Shown piece after piece: positions 23,964 through 35,616 of a stretch of 64,000 nucleotides of DNA. Position numbers and translations under genes: made by a program. The DNA is taken from contig NC_081144.1 in the NCBI RefSeq assembly GCF_958295425.1, positions 27,342,827-27,406,826 of the forward strand, in the 5' to 3' direction. Every line of letters begins with the position of its first letter. Position 1 is the first letter of the stretch. This DNA is from Solea solea. Lineage: Eukaryota > Chordata > Actinopteri > Pleuronectiformes > Soleidae. The notes under the pieces were generated by a model. It was not told where the DNA came from. It saw nothing but the letters and a program-made list of their open reading frames with translations, and searched no databases.

Positions 23964-24527
23964 TAGATTAATAAGACAACAAATACATTTAGATTATCCG
24001 TAACATTTCCAACAATAATTTGGTATCCTGTTATTATTCAAATGTTGAACAATCAAAGTAGAAATTAACACTAGACTGTGGAGAGAATGAATGAATGTGC
24101 CCTGAGAAATGACCTTAATAACGAATGATGATACGGACAAAGGTGAAAATACAAATATTCTGTGGTGGTTCAGTGTGTCCGTGTCATTTTCAGTCATTTT
24201 CAGACACACAGTAGGTGCCAGAAACACTACAAAAATCAGTCATTTAATCATCAAATAACAATATTCAATGTGGACACATACAATGAAGGCTCCACACTAA
24301 GCCTGGCTGGTGAAAATAAGCCTGTATTCACTTTATTAACAGTTCCTAAACCACTTGTTTTTAACAGAATCAAAAACATTACTTTACAACTACATGGTGT
24401 AAGCGCACGAGCTAACATCAAGTAAAAAGTCACATTTGTCTGGTCTGCTGCAGAGAGTTGAAGCGCAGTCTTCCATCATGTCCACTGGGGGCGCTGTTCA
24501 GAAACTGCAGACAGCAGCTTCTCACTG

Positions 24528-24560
<33 letters not shown>

Positions 24561-25342
24561 GTCATTACATGTGCAGCAGTATGACGACTCAGGGATTTAA
24601 ATCAAAGAATGTTATATTTGTATTATTAGGTCTATAAGAGACACGTCCTCACATCAGCAGTTAGTCGTTGTTCATACACTTTTCTTTAAACTTCATTGTA
24701 CTGGACAAACGTAAACAGTGTAACTGTGTAACAGTGTAACTGTGTAACAGTGTAACAGTGTAACAGTGTAACTGTGTAACAGTGTAACAGAAACCTTCAT
24801 CAGACACAGTGTACGTTCCAGATCAACGTGCTCTGTTGTTCATTTGTGTTACTGTTTCACAAAGTTACCAAATAAATTGACAAATTCATTGAATTGTTTT
24901 AAAATGCAGTTTGTGATACTTTGTTGGAATTTGATGATAGTTTTTACAGTTAAAACAAATACTGTCGTATAAATGAGGAAGGTTTGTTTTTCTTCAGGAA
25001 CAGGAAGAAGAATCAGGTTTGTGACATCACCCTGTGCATGTGCAGAAAACATGTCTGACCTCCAGGTTAATGTCAGGGCCCAGCTGTACTGTTACTCCCA
25101 TCATGCCTCTGGGCTCTGTGTGGGCGAGGGGCGTGGCTCTATCCACTTCTTATAATACATCCATGGTGGAGAGGGTAGGAAATGGGACGGGGGGGTTCAG
25201 CGGTGAAGAGGAATCACCGGCACGAGAGCAACACAGACAGGATGTTAGATTCAGTGAAGACACTGAGGCTTAAAATCTGTCTGACTCATCTATCACTGGG
25301 TTTCTAACTAAAGAGTTTACAGCAGCTCTTCACCCTGACTGA

Positions 25343-25418
25343 CACACACACACACACATGCACGCACACACACACACACACACACAAACACAACACACAC
25401 AAACACACACACAAACAC

Positions 25419-25464
<46 letters not shown>
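25343..25464. repeat. (CA)n microsatellite with AACA interruptions
   Basis: About 120 bases of CA with periodic AAACACAACAC breaks. Confidence 0.95.
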
Positions 25465-25467
<3 letters not shown>

Positions 25468-25779
25468 ACCAGGTCTTCACCCACAAAAAGTTCTTCAAAG
25501 TTGTGAGGAGCAGACAAACACTCTCTATGGTTTATACTAATGGTCAGCAACTGGTGGGGCGTGGGCCAAAACCGTCCCAGCAGCATCAGTATCTGGCCCT
25601 GCAGAGGATTGAAATAAAATCAGATTTTTGCTTAATCTTAATCTTAATCTTAATCTTATTAATCTTAATAAAACATTGCTGTTTGTAACAGATAGCCATG
25701 TTTGTACAATAAATACACTAATATAATAGTCAAAGACTCAAAGCAGTGTTTCTCACCATTCAACTGATGTTCTATAATT

Positions 25780-26882
25780 GTTAACTGTACATGTGTGTGT
25801 CTGTGACACAGAAGCAGACTGTACATGTTGTGTGTCTGTGACACAGCAGACTGTATATGTTGTGTGTCTGTGACACAGCAGACTGTACATGTTGTGTGTC
25901 TGTGACACAGCAGACTGTACATGTGTGTGTCTGTGACACAGCAGACTGTATATGTTGTGTGTCTGTGATGCAGCATACTGTACATGTTGTGTCGCAGACT
26001 GTACATGTTGTGTGTCTGTGACACAGCAGACTGTATATGTTGTGTGTCTGTGACACAGCAGACTGTACATGTTGTGTGTCTGTGACACAGCAGACTGTAC
26101 ATGTGTGTCTGTGACACAGAAGCAGACTGTACATGTTGTGTGTCTGTGATGCAGCATACTGTACATGTTGTGTCGCAGACTGTACATGTTGTGTGTCTGT
26201 GACACAGCAGACTGTACATGTTGTGTGTCTGTGACACAGAAGCAGACTGTACATGTTGTGTGTCTGACACAGCAGACAGTACATGTTGTGTGTCTGTGAC
26301 ACAGAAGTAGACTGTACATGTTGTGTGTCTGTGACACAGCAGACTGTACATGTGTGTCTGTGACACAGCAGACTGTACATGTTGTGTGTCTGTGACACAG
26401 CAGACTGTACATGTTGTGTGTCTGTGACACAGAAGCAGACTGTACATGTTGTGTGTCTGTGACACAGCAGACTGTACATGTTGTGTGTCTGTGACACAGC
26501 AGACTGTACATGTGTGTCTGTGACACAGCAGACTGTACATGTTGTGTGTCTGTGACGCAGCGGACTGTACATGTGTGTCTGTGACACAGAAGCAGACTGT
26601 ACATGTTGTGTGTCTGTGACACAGCAGACTGTACATGTTGTGTGTCTGTGACACAGCAGACTGTACATGTGTGTCTGTGACACAGCAGACTGTACATGTT
26701 GTGTGTCGCAGACTGTACATGTTGTGTGTCTGTGACACAGAAGCAGACTCTACATGTTGTGTGTCTGACACAGCAGACAGTACATGTTGTGTGTCTGTGA
26801 TGCAGCATACTGTACATGTTGTGTGTCTGTGACACAGCAGACTGTACATGTTGTGTGTCTGTGACACAGAAGCAGACTGTAC
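25780..26882. repeat. 32-bp satellite array
   Basis: About 35 contiguous copies of a unit of about 32 bases: tgtacatgttgtgtgtct followed by gtgacacagcagac. Variants lack TTG/TG or carry AAG before cagac. Each unit holds the palindrome TGTACA and an interrupted inverted repeat CTGTG-A-CACAG. Some units appear as tcgcagactgtacatgttg, lacking the middle. Minus-strand frames of 300-426 codons run through because no stop is in the unit. There are no spacers, so it is not a CRISPR array. Confidence 0.95.
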
Positions 26883-26883
26883 A

Positions 26884-26907
26884 TAATAATAATAATAATA
26901 ATAATAA
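26884..26907. repeat. (AAT)8 microsatellite at the satellite edge
   Basis: Eight AAT units abut the last 32-bp unit, then a tttaatttaaaagcgccttt sequence follows that could be a mobile-element end. I could not name it. Confidence 0.9.
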
Positions 26908-27190
26908 ATTTAATTTAAAAGCGCCTTTCAGGTTACTCAAGGACACTTTACAAACATAATGAATTAAAATCACACAATTAGATAAAACCAAAAAAAAAAC
27001 ACATAAAATCAACACAATTTGATATTCACACATATTTACACATGTTCACACATGTTCACACATATTCACACATGTTCACACATATTCACATGAAACAAAC
27101 TCTAACCTTGTGTAGTTTGTGTGTTTCTGGTGTCCAGTGTCGAACATACGTCCACATGTGCTGATGGAGGTAATGACAGTTTGGTGATTC

Positions 27191-27226
<36 letters not shown>

Positions 27227-27701
27227 CGTGCAGTGAACGTTGACCAGTGTGTGTCATGTTCACGTGAATCCTGATTTTTTTGATGTGTTGACTGTTAAAG
27301 CTGTAGTAGGCAGGATTATGAGCGTCTTTGTACTGAGCCACTCCCACATGAGCGACAGACGATGCGAGGCTCCGCCCTCTTTCACATGTGTGTTGATTAA
27401 TATTCAGACTGTTTTGAGGGTTCCCTGCGGGGAGACAACTAGTAATCATGTTGGTAACTGAGTCATCTGTCGACTCTTCTCTCGATTCATTCACAAGGTT
27501 TTTCTTTCATAAAATGTCCGAAAATTCGGAGTTTGAGTTTGAGTTTGAGTTTGAGTTTGAGTTTGTCCATAAACCAAAGACGGAACATTTACGTTCAAAG
27601 AAACTGGAGAATAATCTGATTTGAGAAGATGACAATATTGTGAACCTGTTTCAATTTAAAAAATCACTTCATTTAATCATCAGTTAAGAACTCATGAACG
27701 T

Positions 27702-28424
27702 CACTTAGTCACTTACACTTAGTCACTTACACTTAGTCACTTACACTTAGTCAGTGACACTTAGTCACTTACACTTAGTCAGTGCCACTTAGTCACTTAC
27801 ACTTAGTCAGTGACACTTAGTCAGTGACACTTAGTCAGTGACACTTAGTCACTTACACTTAGTCAGTGACACTTAGTCAGTTACACTTAGTCAGTTACAC
27901 TTAGTCACTTACACTTAGTCACTTACACTAAGTCAGTGACACTTAGTCACTTACACTAAGTCAGTGACACTTAGTCACTTACACTTAGTCAGTGCCACTT
28001 AGTCACTTACACTTAGTCAGTGACACTTAGTCAGTGACACTTAGTCAGTGACACTTAGTCACTTACACTTAGTCAGTGACACTTAGTCAGTTACACTTAG
28101 TCAGTGACACTTAGTCACTTACACTAAGTCAGTGACACTTAGTCAGTGACACTTAGTCACTTACACTTAGTCAGTGACACTTAGTCAGTGACACTTAGTC
28201 AGTGACACTTAGTCACTTACACTTAGTCAGTGACACTTAGTCAGTTACACTTAGTCAGTGACACTTAGTCACTTACACTAAGTCAGTGACACTTAGTCAG
28301 TGACACTTAGTCACTTACACTTAGTCAGTGACACTTAGTCAGTGACACTTAGTCACTTACACTTAGTCAGTGACACTTAGTCAGTGACACTTAGTCAGTG
28401 ACACTTAGTCAGTGACACTTAGTT
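27702..28424. repeat. 14-bp satellite array (about 51 units)
   Basis: Contiguous 14-mers alternate mainly between ACTTAGTCACTTAC and ACTTAGTCAGTGAC, with rarer ACTAAG and AGTTAC forms. The rare AGTGCC form at 27781 and 27991 is 210 bases (15 units) apart, and the TCAGTTAC form at 28087 and 28241 is 154 bases (11 units) apart. This shows multi-unit duplications. Almost every unit contains TTAGTCA, the reverse of the AP-1-like heptamer TGACTAA. Confidence 0.96.
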
Positions 28425-28721
28425 AGGCTTTTGTAGCTTTGTCGCAGATGAACGTGAACTCCTCTTCCTCACTCTTTGTTGGTCAAAAAGCAGACGCCGA
28501 AGACGATGGTGAGGGTGAGAAGTTGCTTGAGGTTTTCTGTGGTTTGATGGAACCTCACTAATACTGAGTGGAAACCTTCACAGATCAAATCCATGTCTAC
28601 CACAGTCAGTGTCTTCACCCTTCACCTCACTCAACTAGCATTAAGTCGACCTTGAGGTCATTAGATCAGCTGACGTCCACACAGGAGTAAGACATGGACA
28701 AGTTAAAGCCTCCCGTCGTAA

Positions 28722-28760
<39 letters not shown>

Positions 28761-29046
28761 CCTCCGTCCGCAGCAGAGACTCTTCTGAAGGCGGAGGCAG
28801 AGCCACTGTTGTGTGTTTATAGTATCTCGTTGCCTTTATTGCTTTAGCATTGGAGGAAGAGCTGTTGCCAGGGCAACTGTAGCCTTCACTGGGATTGGGG
28901 TGGCCATGGGAATTGATGGTACATTTCTAGACCATGCTGCTAATTAAATGTAACAACTGAAAAGTGACGTCTGGGTTTCTCTACATGAGCTTCATTCATT
29001 CAGCTCCTCCCTCCCCCTCCCCCCCCCTCCCTCTCTGTCCCTGCAG

Positions 29047-29222
29047 TGAACGACTTCACAGTGATCCGTAAGAAGTTCAAGTGTCCGTACTGCAGCTTCT
29101 CCGCCATGCACCAGTGCATCCTGAAGAGGCACATGCGCTCTCACACGGGCGAGCGGCCGTACCCGTGTGAGATCTGTGGCAAGAAGTTCACCAGGAGGGA
29201 GCACATGAAGAGGCACACGCTG
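29047..29222 (+). CDS. zbtb46: zbtb46 zinc-finger exon 1
   Basis: Acceptor cctccctctctgtccctgcag, phase 1 entry, phase 0 exit at CTG|gtgagg. It encodes [17 protein letters not shown] onward, nearly identical to the DNA-binding domain I know for Zbtb46 ([20 protein letters not shown]). Finger 1 is C-x2-C-x12-H-x3-H. A canonical TGERPYP linker follows, then finger 2, which is interrupted by the intron just before its last zinc-binding His. T from exon 13564 plus TG restores the Leu codon. This is the DNA-contacting part of the repressor. Confidence 0.97.
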
Positions 29223-29243
29223 GTGAGGAAGAGCACACTGTTG

Positions 29244-29257
29244 CCAGCAGGGGGCAG
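29244..29257 (+). promoter_or_regulatory. CTCF-type motif inside the 84-bp intron
   Basis: CCAGCAGGGGGCAG fits all 14 positions of the CTCF core consensus CCASYAGRKGGCRS. It lies in the tiny intron between the two zinc-finger exons. Weaker one- or two-mismatch versions lie at 34579-34592, 53413-53426 and about 55927-55940. Binding is inferred only. Confidence 0.5.
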
Positions 29258-29306
29258 TCACGTGCAAATGCCGATGTCTAACTGTGCTGCGTGTTTGCGT
29301 CCACAG

Positions 29307-29750
29307 GTCCACAGCAAAGACAAGAAGTACGTGTGTAAAGTGTGCAGCCGCGTCTTCATGTCCGCAGCCAGCGTCGGAATCAAACACGGCTCCCGTCGCC
29401 ATGGCGTCTGTGCTGACTGCTCTGGCCGCGGAATGGCGGCACTGCTGGACCACAACGGCGAGGTGGGCGGGGACATCTCCCCAGAGGAGGAGCTGTATCC
29501 CGGCGACCGCTTCCACGACGACCAGGCGGAGTGCGACGGGGACGCCGAGGCAGAGGAGGAGATGATGGCGGAGGCGGACGGCGAGCTGATGGGAGAAGGA
29601 GAGGAGGAGGGAGTGAAGTGGAAGGACTCAGGGATGAGCGGCGAGACGCAGCGATCGCTGGACAATGACAAGGAGGAGAGCGACTCCTCGGCGCCAGAGG
29701 GGGAGCAGCAGAATGGGGGGAGCGAACGGGACTTCACCTGGATCTCCTAG
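29307..29750 (+). CDS. zbtb46: zbtb46 terminal exon
   Basis: Acceptor tgtttgcgtccacag, phase 0. It begins [20 protein letters not shown], supplying the last His of finger 2 and a third finger of atypical spacing (C-x2-C-x13-H-x4-H), then [21 protein letters not shown] long acidic tail of Glu/Asp-rich sequence ends in ERDFTWIS and TAG at 29748-29750; the known Zbtb46 end is of the KDFAWLS type. The tail has many CG dinucleotides, unlike the surrounding introns. Confidence 0.97.
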   Translation, partial: VHSKDKKYVCKVCSRVFMSAASVGIKHGSRRHGVCADCSGRGMAALLDHNGEVGGDISPEEELYPGDRFHDDQAECDGDAEAEEEMMAEADGELMGEGEEEGVKWKDSGMSGETQRSLDNDKEESDSSAPEGEQQNGGSERDFTWIS

Positions 29751-29903
29751 AACCTGCTTCACTGCCCGCGGCTCGTCTACCAGTCTCTGAAGATCTCTGC
29801 AGATCTGTTGGGCAGGAATGGCTGCTCTCTTTACCCACGGCGTCCCACAGGGGGAGGTCCTTCCTGTGAACGGAAACGCTGTGGGGTGATGCGCGACAAT
29901 GAT

Positions 29904-29941
<38 letters not shown>

Positions 29942-30563
29942 GAAGAGGAAGCGGCGGCGGCGGCGGTAGCTCGTGGTCTTGTGACTGATTCTGATGCAGT
30001 GTTTTTGTGATTCCTCTCCACGGACTCAGGCCGAGTCCGCTGGTTTTTGTGGCACCAGGAATCAACGGGGACGCTGCCAAGGACACGACCAACGCTAGAC
30101 TACAACTTTGTATGTTTGCCATCACAGTCTCCATGGAAACCAAGGATCAGTGACGAGTGTCCTGCTCCCACCGTGATGAGAAAGTGTCTCTGCGACTGAG
30201 CGGAGCGTCGGAAATCTATTGCAAAACTTTGTGTGTCATGTGACACACACACACACACAGACACACACACACACACACACACGTGTTGATGCAGAGTCCT
30301 ACTGCCACAGACTTGCACTTTAATGACAATTGACTTGTATCAAACCCCCAAACCGTGGTTTACATTTTTTGATCCGATCTTTATCTAAAAACCACTTGGT
30401 GACCGCGCCTACCTTTAAGGATGTTCAAGTCCTCTTGACTGTTATTACCACCATGAAGAGACATCACTGAATCTGTGTGCAGACTGCTGGTTTTATACAT
30501 ACATATACATATACATATATATATATATATGTTTATGTATATGTATATATGTATATGTATATA

Positions 30564-30957
30564 CAGTGCATGACAAACGTATGAGACCACCTGTCAGAAC
30601 GTGTTTGAAGCTGGAAATGTTGGTGTGATCAAAGCACGACTCAACCACTGAACCTGTGTGTTGTGTTCAGGAAGGCAAGTCATGTGACCTTTTAATCAAG
30701 AAATAATCAAGTGCTTTACTATTTATTCTGTTGTTTTTGTTTTTGTTTTTTTAAACAGTGAATTTGAAAATTCATGGATAATAATTATAAATATATCATT
30801 TTGGTTAAATTACTTCATTTATTATATTTCTGTCATTAACCATCACAGAAATATAACAACTGATTTTGATCAATACAATGATGTTAATGACGGACAGCTG
30901 TGGCACACACACACACACACACACACACGGTGGTCTAATACATTTGTTCAGCTCTCT
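30564..30957. mobile_element. mariner-type MITE
   Basis: The left end CAGTGCATGACAAACGTATG continuing AGACCACC follows a TA. The right end, ggtggtctaatacatttgtt, is its inverse with several changes and is followed by TA. Length is about 394 bases, with no transposase frame. An internal (AC)n abuts the right inverted repeat. The TA target and CAGTG start fit Tc1/mariner. Confidence 0.65.
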
Positions 30958-31572
30958 ATATACATACATGTCTACATGTATGTAGACATGTATGTATACA
31001 TACATGTATACACGTATATATATATATACATACATATACATATATGTATGTATATATATATACATATATACATATACAAATATGCAGGTATGTATGTACA
31101 TATATGTATGTACATATATGTATACACATATATGTGTATATATATACACATATACACATATATGTGTATATACACACATATGTATATACACATATATGTG
31201 TATATACGTGTATATACACATATATAAATATATGTGTATATACACATATATTTATATATGTGTATATACACGTATATACACATATATGTGTATATACACA
31301 TATATGTGTATATACACATATATGTATATACACATATATAAATATATGTGTATATACATATATGTGTATATACACATATATTTATATGTGTATATAATAT
31401 ATGTGTATATACACATATATTTATATATGTGTATATACACATATAGGTATACACACATACACATATATGTTTACACACATATATACACATATATGTGTGT
31501 ATACACATATATTTATACATATGTGTGAATATATACACATATATGTATAAATACACATATTTATTAAATATA
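30958..31572. repeat. TATACA/TGTATA alternating array
   Basis: About 610 bases of near-perfect purine-pyrimidine alternation built from tatacacatatatgtgtata-like palindromic units. Both strands read as Tyr-Ile-His-Cys repeats. It begins exactly at the right end of the MITE. Confidence 0.95.
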
Positions 31573-31710
31573 GACACATAGCCTTTGCCTTTCAGTCAGT
31601 GGGTTTGTAATCTTTAAGTTTCTTATCAGTTCATTCCAACAGAATTTCCTACAGGAGTGTTTTAGACCAATGTACATAAACAGTTTTCTGGGATTTTAAA
31701 ATACAGAGTG

Positions 31711-31749
<39 letters not shown>

Positions 31750-32253
31750 AGATGGAGAGATACAAAGAGGTTGTTTTTTGTTTTTCTTTAAAATACAAAT
31801 CAGCTTCTGAAAAACCCAACACAAGCACACGATGGCCGACCTCCATCCTGACTGTGTCTCTCTGGGTTTTATTGTTTCATTTTTAACACAGATTATGCAG
31901 ACTCTTTAGATTAGGGTGGATTTATTTTTCCTGTTTCTCAGCTTTGTTGGGTTTTAAAAGAAGACGATCAAAAATTAAACATTTGTAATGTAATGTTCAT
32001 TTGTTTTGTTTAACAGCTATTTATTGAAATGAGAAAAAAAAAAGTTTTTTTAAGAGTCATTCCATCTGTGTGTGTGTGTGTGTGTCTGTGCGTGTGTGTG
32101 TGTGTGTGTGTGTGCGCGTGTGTGTGTGCGCGTGTGTGTGTGTGTGTGTGCGTCAAAATAACATTTATCTCCAAGTTATTGACAATTCAAGAGGGACAAA
32201 TTCTGTCTTCTTATTACGATTTTCAGAACTATGATTACTGTTGTTGATGTTTC

Positions 32254-32287
<34 letters not shown>

Positions 32288-33169
32288 GTTATGTTAATTA
32301 TTAAGTGCTGGATGCTAAGCTTTATTGTGTGTCATTTTTTGATATTTTCTATCTTGTATAAGGGAAAACAGCTTTTATACTTTGCCTTGTTGTGGACAGG
32401 AAGCCATGGGGCTTTTATCGACCTTTATTGTGCCAGTTTACACTTTTTCCGTCTTCATTTTCTTCTTCTTCTTCTTCTTCTTCTTTTGTTGAATCACGAA
32501 GGAGGAGAATTCAACTTCAACGTCCAACATTTCTGTTCTTGATATTGATTGAAACCTATATTCTGCACATGCTTTGGCGTCACTAATGTACACTAATTGA
32601 TTCACAGCAAACCAAAACCAATTTGTATACATGAAGTGCTTTTGTTTCCTGGTTGGTGTGTGTGCGTGTGCGTGTGTGTGTGTGCAGGTGCCTTTGTAAT
32701 TATTGTGTTGTTTTTTTATGTTGTTGTTGGGGTGTTTTAAATTGTGTCCCAGTTTTTTAAGAAGGGTGAATATAACATGTTTATGAAGGGCTGCGTGAAA
32801 CATCATGTGTCTCCACGTCCTGGTGTCGCCACAATCAAGAGGAAATGCAGGATGTGTCCACGAGTGTGTGTCTGCTGTCACACGCCTTCACACAGACACA
32901 CACTCGCATGTGGACGTCAGAGACACCGGTGGATTTTTGTCTTGTTATTTTTCTTACTGTTTGAATTTCCATAAAGAGAAAATAACTCTGGGAAACATTG
33001 AGTTGCCATGGACTGCACATCCCATAATCCCCCTCTGACAGAATCATTGTTCATGTCAGGCCTCGTCTTTGTTTATTATTTATTGACTGTTTGTGTTTGC
33101 CAAGCCATTTATGAGGTGACACAATAGTAGAAAGACAATGGATTTTTTATGAATGTTAATGGTGGCCGT

Positions 33170-33205
<36 letters not shown>

Positions 33206-33227
33206 CAGGAAGGTGCCACAGTGACCG

Positions 33228-33258
<31 letters not shown>

Positions 33259-33355
33259 ACAGCCTGTACTGTACGTCCTCTTCCTCATACCGGGTTGTTT
33301 CTTCAGGAAAAATAAATGTCTGCCATCAACCCCCTCGACATGTGCCTGGATGACG

Positions 33356-33548
33356 TGTTCCGCGTGTGTTCCGCGTGTGTTCCGTGTGTGTTCCGTGTGT
33401 GTGTTATGCGCGTGTTCCATGCGTGTTCCGCGTGTGTTCCGTGCGTGTTCCATGCGTGTTCCGCGTGTGTTCCGCGTGTGTTCCGTGTGTGTGTTCCGCG
33501 TGTGTTCCGTGTGTGTGTTATGCGCGTGTTCCGCGTGTGTTCCGCGCG
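33356..33548. repeat. GTGTTCCGC minisatellite
   Basis: Roughly 19 units of about 10 bases, GTGTTCCGCG or GTGTTCCGTG, with two tatgcgc insertions 120 bases apart (33406 and 33518). Frames reading Cys-Val-Phe are repeat translation. Confidence 0.93.
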
Positions 33549-34291
33549 TGGAACAGAGAGATGAGACTTTTCTTGTGTTTCCCGCCTCTGTGCTCTTCTA
33601 ACTGCATGCCTGTGTTGATTTTGTTGTCATACCAAAGCGATGTCTTCTGCACACAACTGTCTCATTCCTCATGATGCAAAACTGGAAGTGTTTGCTCTGT
33701 ATTGCAGATGAATTCTGGGTATTCTTAGACGTGTACCAATTGCAATCCTCATTTAGCCTGTATAGCTTGATTCACACGTGCAAATCATGAAGCCATAGAT
33801 ATGGGTATATATGATACTATATTTCAAAAAAATTGGCGCTTTTTACATTAGATTTTGTTCTTCTACTAAGAGTGATGTGTGTATACCTTCATATATATGA
33901 ATTTATATTGCTATTATATATTATTTATTTTCCTCTCTCAAGTTTCCGGAGGGTCTTTGGTTTTAAAAGCCCCGGAGCTGGAGGTTTGTTTATTTTCATT
34001 GGGAATATTGTTCAATATGATACTGACTTTATATTGATGATTATCATAAACTTGTGTTTGTAACAAAATGTGTGAAATAATCAACAAAAAAAACGACTGT
34101 CCTGTTTTTACATCTGTTTTGTTTCCGGGCAGATTGAAGTGCTCTTGTGCAGATATTTTTGGGGTTGATTGTACTGATCACGGTCGACCATGAGCCTCCT
34201 GTGTTGATGTTGGGCCGACGAAGCCTCTTTCTAACTTCTTGTTTAGTGGAAGATTTAGCTTGACTATAATTTGCAAAAACCAATCAGTCTC

Positions 34292-34297
34292 AATAAA
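34292..34297 (+). promoter_or_regulatory. zbtb46: Candidate distal poly(A) signal of zbtb46
   Basis: AATAAA is followed within 35-65 bases by a GT-rich run (34330-34362), as expected of a cleavage site. An upstream AATAAA at 33311 followed by GTGTTCC repeats is an alternative. Confidence 0.45.
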
Positions 34298-34325
34298 TTT
34301 GAAAAGTGCTGCTGTAAAGAAGTGT

Positions 34326-34360
<35 letters not shown>

Positions 34361-34685
34361 TTGTGTTCTTCCCTCACACCTGTGACATGGATGTGACACA
34401 TGTGCACTGGAGCTGCTGTTCACACTGAGACTGAGAAATACAAATCTTAATCTTAAAATCTTAATAACTTCCACATCTAAGCCTCATCTGGACCTTCACT
34501 TATTTTGATGATTAACTATTTTATACAGCTGGATCTGAACAGTCCTCAAAGCTCTGCCAAACAATACCCACTCCTGTCCACTAGGGGTCAGAAGAGTTCA
34601 TGAATGAGTCGATCCTTCAACCTTTGAAAGTTTTTATCTCAAACGGTGGGTTTTTAAATCCACATAACAAAGACTGATTTAAATA

Positions 34686-34964
34686 ACAACAATAATAATA
34701 ATAGTAATACTAATTATATAATGACAATAGTAATAATAATAATATTAGTAATAATAATAATAATAACAATAATAATAATATTGATATTAATAATAACAAT
34801 AATAATAATGATAGTGATGATAATAATAATAACAACAATAATAATAATAATAGCAATATAATGGTGATAGTAATAATAATAATAGTGATGATAATATGAT
34901 AATGATAATAATAATACTAATAACAATAATGGCGATGATGATGATAATAATAATAATAATAATG

Positions 34965-35010
<46 letters not shown>

Positions 35011-35098
35011 TAATAATGATAATAATAATAATAATAATGATAATAATAATAATAATAACAATAATAATGATAATAATAATAATAATAATAATAATGAT
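34686..35098. repeat. (TAA)n region with CAA/GAT variants
   Basis: About 410 bases of AAT/TAA triplets with interspersed CAA, ATG and GTG. It is perfect for about 50 bases near 34975. Leu, Ser, Ile or Met-Ile frames are repeat translation. Confidence 0.95.
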
Positions 35099-35390
35099 GA
35101 CCCAACAACAGACATCTTGCGTTCAGATTTATTTTCTTTCGGTCACATAGATCACATTTATCAGCATCACACATAGTCATCCATCTTTTCAAGCACTTTA
35201 GTCACAGACTTGACATTCACACAAATACTCTTTGAGTGCACCACTCCTCACAAAGTGCTTCCTCTGTGCGTGTGTGTGTGTCTCTGTGTGTGTGAGGTCA
35301 TGACCACGGTCTGATCTCACACACACACACACACACACAAGGAACTGTGGCCCAAGGCTGACGTTGTGTTTCCCCCAAAATGTTATTAGC

Positions 35391-35430
<40 letters not shown>

Positions 35431-35563
35431 TGAGGGTCATTTGGGGTCGTCATGTTCTGTCACACCTTAAAATGACTGTTTATGGGTTAAAACATGGTTT
35501 AATTATGGTGAAGCGTTCAGTTCTGATAGGGTAAGAGACTGCATGATGTCACACAGTGACCTC

Positions 35564-35616
<53 letters not shown>

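Larger units (their letters stand above)
23964..29046 (+). other. zbtb46: zbtb46 intron, last part
   Basis: Apart from the listed satellites it holds short tandem repeats: an aactgtgtaacagtgt type at 24719-24790, AATCTT at 25636-25668, ATTCACACATGTTCACAC-like units at 27020-27090, (GT)n at 27192-27222 and 28723-28754, and GAGTTT units at 27523-27563. I see no supported gene in 24000-25340, 26910-27690 or 28430-29030. The last 60 bases before exon 29047 are a C-rich polypyrimidine tract. Confidence 0.6.
29751..34297 (+). other. zbtb46: Probable zbtb46 3' UTR
   Basis: There is no further coding sequence after the TAG. The stretch is T-rich, with a (CA)n at 29906-29938, a mariner MITE, a TATACA array, (GT)n at 31713-31748 and 32071-32154, a (TTC)n at 32461-32485, a GT run at 33173-33203 followed by 15 C at 33227-33241, and a GTGTTCC minisatellite. 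AATAAA occurs at 33311-33316 and 34292-34297. The full length is inferred. A shorter UTR ending before the TATACA array is possible. Confidence 0.45.

Noticed and set aside
25665..27033. Open frames of 300-426 codons, minus strand
   Set aside because: They are translated 32-bp satellite with the same peptide repeated in several frames. The period is not a multiple of three.
25780..28424. CRISPR-like arrays
   Set aside because: Units are contiguous with no unique spacers, in an intron-containing vertebrate sequence. They are satellites.
22785..29047. Module exons as cassette exons included before the normal zbtb46 fingers
   Set aside because: Exon C ends in phase 0 but exon 29047 needs phase 1, so this join would shift frame. 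Joining 22785 to 29307 is in phase but would lose fingers 1 and 2.
30800..31577. Tyr/Ile/His/Cys-rich frames on both strands
   Set aside because: Translation of the TATACA/TGTATA array.
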